64,000 nucleotides of DNA from positions 1,364,001 to 1,428,000 of the forward strand of contig NZ_CP092364.2 in NCBI RefSeq assembly GCF_022370755.2, in the 5' to 3' direction. This document shows, piece after piece, positions 26,859 through 33,900 of the stretch. How positions within the stretch are numbered: the first letter of the stretch is position 1; each line of letters opens with the position of its first letter. The translations under genes and the position numbers were made by a program. Source of the stretch: Mycolicibacterium goodii. GTDB taxonomy: Bacteria; Actinomycetota; Actinomycetes; Mycobacteriales; Mycobacteriaceae. The notes under the pieces were generated by a model, which saw only the letters and a program-made list of their open reading frames with translations, was not told where the DNA came from and made no database searches.

Positions 26859-27568
26859 GAGACGTGCAACCCGCATTCGGTCTTGGACTGGCCCGCCCAG
26901 CGGCCGCTGCGCGGATCGGCCCCAGGAATCGGCTTGCTCGTGCACGGCGCGCACCCGATCGACGGATAGCCTTCGTAGACAAGAGGATTGACGAGGATGC
27001 CGTTGGCATCGATGTAGTTCTGCATGTCCTCGTCGGTCCACGCCGCGATCGGGTTGATCTTCACCAGTCCGAACGCGCTGTCCCAGCTGATCAGCGGGGC
27101 GTTGGCGCGCGTGGGAGCCTCGACCCGGCGGATGCCGGTGACCCATGCCGAGTAGTTCTTGAGCGCCTTGCTCAGCGGCTGGACCTTGCGCAGCCGGCAG
27201 CACTCACCGGCATCGCGGGCGAACAGGTCCTTCCCGAGCAGCTCGTCCTGCTCGGCGACGGTGTGCTCGGGGGTCACGTTGACCACGTGCACGTCGTAGA
27301 CCGCCTCGACGGCGTCCCGCGTGCCGATGGTCTCGGCGAAGTGGTAGCCGGTGTCGAGGAACAGCACATCCACGCCGGGACGCACCTTCGCGGCCATCTC
27401 GACCAGCACCGCGTCCTGCATGTTCGACGCCACCACGTAGTTGCCGCCGAAGTGCTCGTCGGTCCAGCGCAGCAGCTCCTCGGCGGACGCGCCGGCAAGT
27501 TCTGCCGCGCCGCGCTCGGCGAGCTCGCGCAGCTCGTCGTCGGTCTTCGTCGTCGTCAAGTCGGTCAC
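26855..27568 (-). CDS. cysH: adenylyl-sulfate (APS) reductase, [4Fe-4S] type
   Basis: A 237-residue enzyme that reduces APS to sulfite with thioredoxin. The four cluster cysteines are CC at residues 123-124 and C206/C209 (IGCAPC). This marks the Fe-S APS reductase branch rather than PAPS reductases. The catalytic cysteine is in the C-terminal ECGLH (C232). The P-loop-like SNMQDAVL and DTGYHF are also present. GTG 27568 lies 5 nt after the sirA stop, with GAGG upstream. Encoded between sirA and che1, so the three steps APS-sulfite-sulfide and sirohaem supply are co-expressed. Confidence 0.93.
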   Translation of the reverse strand: MTDLTTTKTDDELRELAERGAAELAGASAEELLRWTDEHFGGNYVVASNMQDAVLVEMAAKVRPGVDVLFLDTGYHFAETIGTRDAVEAVYDVHVVNVTPEHTVAEQDELLGKDLFARDAGECCRLRKVQPLSKALKNYSAWVTGIRRVEAPTRANAPLISWDSAFGLVKINPIAAWTDEDMQNYIDANGILVNPLVYEGYPSIGCAPCTSKPIPGADPRSGRWAGQSKTECGLHVS

Positions 27569-27573
27569 GTTGG

Positions 27574-29262
27574 CTACCTCAAATCCGCTTCGTCGGCCCG
27601 CACGGCCCACTGGGCGAAACGCTCGCCGTCCTCGCGTTGTTTCACGAAATTGCGCACGACGCGCTCGATGTAGTCACCGAGCTCGGTCGACAGCACCTTG
27701 TGCTGGCGCAGCTTGCGGCCGAACCCGCTGTCGAGGCCGAGGCTGCCACCCAGATGCACCTGGAAGCCCTCCTCGGGACCGTTGCCATCGTCGACCATCT
27801 GACCCTTGAAGCCGATGTCGGCGACCTGGATACGTGCGCACGAGTTGGGGCAGCCGTTGATGTTCACGGTCACCGGTACATCAAGATCCTGCGTGAGGTC
27901 TGCCAATCGCGCCTCGAGCTCGGGCACCAGCACCTGGGCGCGGCCGCGGGTGTCGGCGAAGCTCAGCTTGCAGTACTCGATGCCGGTGCAGGCCATCAGG
28001 TTCCGCCGCCAGTGCGACGGCGTCGACTGCAGGCCCAGCGCCTCCAGTCCCGCGCGCAGCGCGTCGATCTTGTCATCGGCGACATCGAGGATGATCAGCT
28101 TCTGGTACGCGGTGAAGCGGGCACGGTCCGCGCCCGCGGCCTCCATCAGATCGGCCACCTTGGTGAGGATGGTTCCCGAGACGCGGCCCGCGATCGGCGA
28201 GACACCCACCGCATTGAGACCGTTCTTGAGCTTCTGCACGCCCACGTGGTCGACGGTGTGCGGCACCTTCTCGGGAGCCGGGCCGTCGATCAGCGGGCGC
28301 TTGAGGTACTCCTGTTCGAGAACTTCCCGGAACTTTTCCACGCCCCAGTCCTTGACCAGGAACTTCAGCCGGGCCTTCGACCGCAGCCGCCGGTAGCCGT
28401 AGTCGCGGAAGATCGAGGTGATGCCCTCCCACACGTCGGCCACCTCGTCGAGCGGCACCCACACGCCCAGACGCTGGGCCAGCATCGGGTTGGTCGACAA
28501 TCCACCACCGACCCACACGTCCAGACCGGGCCCGTGTTCGGGGTGGTTGACGCCGATGAACGACACGTCGTTGATCTCGTGGGCCACGTCCTGCAGACCC
28601 GAGATCGCGGTCTTGAACTTGCGCGGCAGGTTGGAGAACTCCGGGTTGCCGATGTAGCGGCGCTCGATCTCGCGCAGCGCAGGCGTGGCGTCGAGCACCT
28701 CGGTGAGGGAGTCGCCGGCCAGCGGGGAGCCCAGCATGCCGCGTGGGCAGTCGCCGCAGGCCTCCATGGTCTGCAGCCCGACCTCGTCGAGCCGGCGCCA
28801 GACCTCAGGCACATCCTCGATCCGCAGCCAGTGGTACTGCAGATTCTCCCGATCGGTGATGTCTGCGCTGTCCCGCGCGAAGTCGACCGAGATCTGACCG
28901 AGGGTGCGGATCGCCTGGGCCGACATGGCCTTGCCATCGGTGCGCACCCGCATCATGAAGAACTTGGCTTCCAGCAGATCGGCGTTGTCGTCGCCGGTCC
29001 AGGTGCCGTCGTAGCCCTCGGTGCGCTGGGTGTACAGACCCATCCAGCGGAACCGGCCACGCAGGTCGTCCTTGGTGATGGAGTCGAAACCCTGTTTCGA
29101 GTAGACGTCGATGATGCGGTCGCGCACGTTGAGTGCGTCGTCCTCCTGCTTGAACTGCTCGTTGTGGTTGAGCGGATCGCGGCTGCCCAGCGCCCACTGG
29201 CCTTCATCGCGGGGACGCTTGGCGGGCCGGTCGGCCTTGGTGGGGGCCTCGGGAGATGTCAC
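27574..29262 (-). CDS. sirA: ferredoxin-dependent sulfite reductase (SirA/NirA)
   Basis: A 562-residue sirohaem [4Fe-4S] enzyme making sulfide from sulfite with six electrons from ferredoxin. It has two ferredoxin-like half domains and the cluster/sirohaem cysteine motifs CTGIEYC (around residue 420) and CPNSC (around 470). Active-site Arg/Lys stretches such as GDCPRG are also present. The start GTG 29262 has AAGGAG 8-13 nt upstream, but that SD is the 3' arm of a perfect 7-bp hairpin. A leaderless ORF ending in VCSCCCLP precedes it, so translation should depend on cysteine supply. Confidence 0.93.
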   Translation of the reverse strand: MTSPEAPTKADRPAKRPRDEGQWALGSRDPLNHNEQFKQEDDALNVRDRIIDVYSKQGFDSITKDDLRGRFRWMGLYTQRTEGYDGTWTGDDNADLLEAKFFMMRVRTDGKAMSAQAIRTLGQISVDFARDSADITDRENLQYHWLRIEDVPEVWRRLDEVGLQTMEACGDCPRGMLGSPLAGDSLTEVLDATPALREIERRYIGNPEFSNLPRKFKTAISGLQDVAHEINDVSFIGVNHPEHGPGLDVWVGGGLSTNPMLAQRLGVWVPLDEVADVWEGITSIFRDYGYRRLRSKARLKFLVKDWGVEKFREVLEQEYLKRPLIDGPAPEKVPHTVDHVGVQKLKNGLNAVGVSPIAGRVSGTILTKVADLMEAAGADRARFTAYQKLIILDVADDKIDALRAGLEALGLQSTPSHWRRNLMACTGIEYCKLSFADTRGRAQVLVPELEARLADLTQDLDVPVTVNINGCPNSCARIQVADIGFKGQMVDDGNGPEEGFQVHLGGSLGLDSGFGRKLRQHKVLSTELGDYIERVVRNFVKQREDGERFAQWAVRADEADLR

Positions 29263-29268
29263 TGAAAT

Positions 29269-29286
29269 GCTCCTTCGTCAAGGAGC
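29269..29286 (-). promoter_or_regulatory. SD-sequestering hairpin before sirA
   Basis: On the minus strand GCTCCTT (29286-29280), loop GACG, and AAGGAGC (29275-29269) form a perfect 7-bp stem. The 3' arm contains the entire SD of sirA. A second long-range pair links the polycysteine codons (GCTGTC, 29399-29394) to GACAGC (29321-29316). A ribosome stalled on the Cys codons would therefore alter folding of this leader. Confidence 0.6.
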
Positions 29287-29385
29287 CGGCGTACGGATCG
29301 CGCTGATCACCGGTGGCTGTCCGGCGGCGCAGATCCGGGCCAGCTGAAAATTCTGGGTGGGCTAGGTTCCGAAATCAACGCAGGA

Positions 29386-29481
29386 TCAGGGCAGACAGCA
29401 ACAGCTACAGACGCGCTTGAAATCGACATGCCGCCGAGCCACCAGCGAGACGCCGGTGATGCTGTTGCGGGCGGAAGTCAC
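29386..29481 (-). CDS. leaderless polycysteine leader ORF upstream of sirA
   Basis: A 31-codon ORF starting at GTG 29481 whose product ends in VCSCCCLP: four Cys codons within five positions. On the minus strand CAGAAT (29493-29488) ends 6 nt before the GTG, the leaderless arrangement (A at position 2 and T at position 6 conserved). There is no SD. It lies ~123 bp before sirA and is followed by an RBS-hiding hairpin. This is the second cysteine-responsive attenuator in the window and should act independently of the subI one while sensing the same signal. Confidence 0.75.
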   Translation of the reverse strand: MTSARNSITGVSLVARRHVDFKRVCSCCCLP

Positions 29482-29487
29482 GCGGCC

Positions 29488-29493
29488 ATTCTG
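29488..29493 (-). promoter_or_regulatory. -10 element of the sirA leader transcript
   Basis: CAGAAT on the minus strand, 6 nt before GTG 29481. It departs from TANNNT only at the first base. Confidence 0.5.
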
Positions 29494-29582
29494 CCACGTA
29501 TGCCGCCACCGGCCCTAACCGGGCCATATTTGCGTTCAGGGTGAGCAAAAGTCCTCGCTGGACAGTCTGGGAAAATCGAGTG

Positions 29583-30755
29583 ATGACCACCAGGACCGCG
29601 CCGCTGGGCCAGCCCGATCTGGCCGCAACGCCGGGCCGGCCTTTCGGCATCTACATCCATGTGCCGTTCTGCGCGACACGCTGCGGATACTGCGACTTCA
29701 ACACCTACACGCCCGCCGAACTCGGCGGCGCGAACCCCGAGGGCTGGCTGGCGGCGCTGCGCACCGAACTGCGCCTGGCCGCCGAACACGTGGGTGCGCC
29801 TCTGGTGCGGACCGTATTCGTCGGGGGCGGTACCCCGTCGCTGCTCGGTGGTGCCGGCCTGAGCGCGGTGCTCGAAGCGGTGCGCGACAACTTCGAGCTG
29901 GACGCCGATGCCGAGGTGACGACGGAGGCCAATCCCGAGTCCACGTCGCCCGAGCTGTTCGCGACGCTGCGCGACGCTGGTTACACCCGAATCTCGCTCG
30001 GCATGCAGTCGCTGGCGCCGCACGTGCTCGCGGTGCTCAACCGCACGCATTCTCCTGGGCGGGCGCCTGCCGCGGCGGCCGAGGCGAGGGCCGCGGGCTT
30101 CGAACACGTCAACCTCGACCTCATCTACGGCACGCCGGGGGAGTCCGACGACGATCTGCGCCGCTCGGTCGAGGCGGCCGTGAACGCCGGCGTCGACCAC
30201 GTGTCGGGCTACGCGCTGATCGTCGAGGACGGAACGGCGCTGGCGCGGCGAGTTCGCCGCGGTGAGGTCGCCGCCCCCGACGACGATGTGCTCGCACACC
30301 GCTACGAGCTGCTGGACGGCCAGCTGACGGCCGCGGGTTTCGCCTGGTACGAGGTCTCGAACTGGAGCGCGCCCGGCGGTGAGTGCCGACACAACCTCGG
30401 TTACTGGGACGGCGGGGAATGGTGGGGCGCGGGTCCGGGAGCCCACGGGTTCCTCGACGCGACGCGGTGGTGGAACATCAAGCACCCCAACAACTATGCG
30501 CAGGCCCTCGCCGGCGACGAGTTGCCGATCGCCGATTTCGAGGTGCTCGGCGCTCAGGATCGGCACACCGAGGACGTGATGCTGCGACTGCGGCTGCGGC
30601 GCGGATTGGCGATGGACGACCTCGCGGCCGACGAGCGCGCGCGGGTACCCGGACTCGTCGCGGAGGGACTGCTCGACATCGCGGGCGAGCGCATGGTGCT
30701 CACCGACCGCGGTCGGTTGCTGGCCGACGGCGTGGTGTGCGCGCTGCTGGCCTGA
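29583..30755 (+). CDS. hemW: radical SAM haem chaperone HemW (HemN-like)
   Basis: A 390-residue radical SAM protein. The Fe-S motif is CATRCGYCDF (CxxxCxxC) preceded by YIHVPFC. Typical HemW landmarks follow: VFVGGGTPSLL, TTEANPES, RISLGMQSL, NLDLIYGTPGES, YEVSNWS and GAHGFL. HemW proteins traffic haem and lack the residues needed for coproporphyrinogen oxidation by true HemN. Annotation as coproporphyrinogen III oxidase is common but less likely. ATG 29583 is chosen; GTG 29580 is adjacent and equally placed. Confidence 0.88.
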   Translation: MTTRTAPLGQPDLAATPGRPFGIYIHVPFCATRCGYCDFNTYTPAELGGANPEGWLAALRTELRLAAEHVGAPLVRTVFVGGGTPSLLGGAGLSAVLEAVRDNFELDADAEVTTEANPESTSPELFATLRDAGYTRISLGMQSLAPHVLAVLNRTHSPGRAPAAAAEARAAGFEHVNLDLIYGTPGESDDDLRRSVEAAVNAGVDHVSGYALIVEDGTALARRVRRGEVAAPDDDVLAHRYELLDGQLTAAGFAWYEVSNWSAPGGECRHNLGYWDGGEWWGAGPGAHGFLDATRWWNIKHPNNYAQALAGDELPIADFEVLGAQDRHTEDVMLRLRLRRGLAMDDLAADERARVPGLVAEGLLDIAGERMVLTDRGRLLADGVVCALLA

Positions 30756-30894
30756 AAGCGGGGCTGCGCCGGGCGGGACGGTCCGGTCCGGGGCGACGCC
30801 GGTGACCTTGCTCACGTTGGCCGAACCGGACGCGGACGGACGCGCCACCCGGTTCTGTGCTTGTGCGAGCATATTGCGCATGCTTCCCGGTGAC

Positions 30895-30913
30895 TTAGGC
30901 AAGGCTATCCACG
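30895..30913 (+). promoter_or_regulatory. IdeR-type iron box upstream of the polyketide synthase
   Basis: TTAGGCAAGGCTATCCACG agrees with the IdeR consensus TTAGGTTAGGCTAACCTAA at 13 of 19 positions, including TTAGG and AGGCTA. It lies 34-52 bp before the PKS start, as expected for iron-repressed siderophore genes. Confidence 0.6.
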
Positions 30914-30947
30914 GTTGGCCCGTCGATCACGCCGAAGACGGAGACCG

Positions 30948-33900
30948 GTGACGGTGAGCACCGAGAACGCGGCGCAACCGGGTCCAGAACCCATCGCAGT
31001 GATCGGCATCGGCTGCCGCGTGGCGGGTGACGTCGGTACGCCATGGGACTTCTGGTCCTACCTGCTCGAGGGACGCAGCGATGTGCGCGAGGTGCCGCAG
31101 GAGCGTTGGGAACCGTATCTGCGCCGCGATCCGCGCAATGCCGCCGTGCTGCGGGAGACGACCCGCTGGGGCACGTTCCTCGATGACCTCGCGGGTTTCG
31201 ACGCCGAGTTCTTCGGCGTGTCGCCCCGCGAAGCGGAGCTGATGGACCCACAACAACGCCTCGCACTCGAGGTGAGCTGGGAGGCGTTGGAGCACGCCGG
31301 AATCGTCCCGAGGGCCCTGGCCGGCAGCGACACCGCGGTGCTGATGGGTGTCAACAGCGACGACTACGGCAAGTTGATCATGGAGGACCTGCCCGGCATC
31401 GAAGCGTGGACCGGGATCGGCACGTCCCTGTGCGGCATCGCCAACCGGGTGTCGCACCTGCTGGACCTACGCGGGCCGAGCGTCGCGCTCGACGCCGCCT
31501 GTGCGGCATCGCTGGTCGCCGTGCATCAGGCGTGCCAGATGCTGCGTGCGGGGGAGACGTCGCTGGCGCTGGCCGGCGGTGTCAGCGCGCTCATCGGACC
31601 GGGCCTGGTGCGGGTGCTCGACGAAGCCGGGGCGACCGCCCCCGACGGCAGGTGCAAGACGTTCGACGAGGACGCCGACGGCTACGGGCGCGGTGAGGGC
31701 GCGGGAGTCGTCGTGCTCAAGCGGCTCGCCGACGCCGAGCGCGACGGGGACCGGGTCCTGGCGGTGGTGCTCGGCGGTGCCGTCGCCCAGGACGGCCGGA
31801 CGGTCGGCATCATGTCGCCCAACGGGGCCGCGCAGGCCGACATGTTCCGGCGAGCCTGCCGGGCCTCTGGGATCGCGCCGGCCAGCGTCGGCTACATCGA
31901 GGCACACGGAACCGGCACCCCGACGGGCGACCCCACCGAGGTAGCGGCGCTGGCCGAGGTGTACGGCGCGGGCCGCACCGGCGACGAGCGATGCCGCATC
32001 GGGTCGGTGAAACCCAACATCGGCCACCTTGAGGGTGGCGCCGGCGTGATGGGACTCATCAAGGCCGTGCTGGCACTGCACCACGAGGTGATCCCGCCGA
32101 CCGCGGGGCTGCGCCGGCTGACCTCCGCGGTCGACTGGGATCGCAGTGGGTTGCGGGTTCCCACCGAGGTCGAACCGTGGGCCCGCACCGACACCCCGCG
32201 ACGCGCGGCGGTGTGCAGCTACGGCTACGGCGGAACCATCGCTCACGTTCTGCTGCAGGAGGCGCCGGACGCCGAGCGCCGGCCACCGCAACTGCCGTCC
32301 GGACCGCTCGTCGTACCGCTGTCGGCCCGTTCGCCGGTGCGGTTGGCCGCCCAGGCCGAGGCGTTGGCCGACCACCTCCGCACCACCGACCAGCCGCTGG
32401 CTCCTCTCGCGGCCACGCTGTGGGGCCGTCGCGACCACGAAAACGTCCGCGCCGCAGTGGTTGCCGAGCACCCACACGAACTGGTCGCCGGCCTCGACGC
32501 GGTGGTGCGCGGGGAATCCGGCGCCACCGTCGTGACCGGGACCGTGCTGCCGACCGCACACCCGGCTGCCGACGGGGTGTGGGTGTTCTCCGGGCACGGT
32601 TCGCATTGGGCGGGAATGGGGCGCGAACTGCTCACGGCCGAACCGACATTCGCCGCGGTCATCGACGAGGTCGACGACGTCTTCGGTCCCGAGCTCGGAT
32701 TCTCCGCCCGTGCCGCGTTGAGTGCGGGCGAACTCGGCGGCACCGACCGCGTGCAGGCGTTGACGTTCGCGATGCAGGTCGGGCTGGCCGCGCTGCTGCG
32801 GGAGCGGGGTGTGCGGCCCGCAGCGGTGATCGGGCATTCGGTCGGTGAGGTCGCGGCGTGTGTGGTCTCTGGGGTGTTCGATCTGCGCCATGGCGCGGCG
32901 GTCGCGTGCCACCGTGCCCGCGGCTTCCGCGGCGTGATGGGGGCCGGTGCCATGGCGCTGGTGCGCCTGCCCTTCGCCGAGGCCGAGCAGCGGCTGTCCG
33001 GCCGCACCGACGTCGTGGCCGCCATCAGTGCATCGCCGGAGTCGGCGGTCATCTCGGGTGTCACCGATGCCGTCGAACAGGTGTGCCGGTCCTTCTCCGA
33101 GCAGGGCATCTCGGTGCGCCGGGTCAACACCGACGTCGCCTTCCACAGTCCGGCGATGGACGCCCTGACAGGTGAGCTCGCCCGTGCGGTCGCAACCCTG
33201 CCGCCGCCCGGTGACGCCCAGATCCCGCTGTACACAACGGCATTGGCGGACCCGCGGTCCACCATGCCGCGCGGGCCGCAATACTGGGCGACCAACCTGC
33301 GCGGTCAGGTGCGTTTCGCCGAGGCCGTGGCTGCCGCGGCACACGACGGTCATCGGCTGTTCCTCGAGGTATCGGCGCACCCGGTGGTGGCCCATTCGAT
33401 CGTCGAGACACTGCTGCACCTCGGTGTCGAGGAACATGCCGTCCTCCCGGTGCTGCGTCGCGAGTGCGCCGAAACCCGCGCGGTGAGTACCGCGGTCGCG
33501 GGACTGTACTGCCACGGCGCCACGGTCGAGCACGGCGTCGGCGCCGGTGACGAGTGGGCGGCCGATGTGCCGGTGACCCAGTGGCGGCACCGCACATTCT
33601 GGCGTGTGCCCACGCCGCCCCCCGGCGGTCGGGCCGTGCACGACACCGACAGCCACACGCTGCTGGGCGGACCGATCGACGTGGCCGGGACGGTGTCCAC
33701 GCGGATGTGGCAGACCAGGCTGGACCTCGACTCGCGGCCCTACCCCGGCGACCATCCGGTCAAGGGCACCGAGATCGTCCCCGCCGCAGTGCTTCTCAAC
33801 ACCTTCCTGACCGCAGCTGGCGGCAGCCGGTCCGCCGGGGAGTGCACCGGCGCCGGGCTTGCCGACGTCCGCTTGCGGACCCCGGTGGCCCCAGGCCGTG

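Noticed and set aside
29300-29580. Search for mbtI, mbtJ or rpfD between sirA and mbtA as in M. tuberculosis
   Set aside because: Apart from the short leader ORF, only hemW and the PKS occupy this interval; no chorismate-using enzyme frame exists on either strand.
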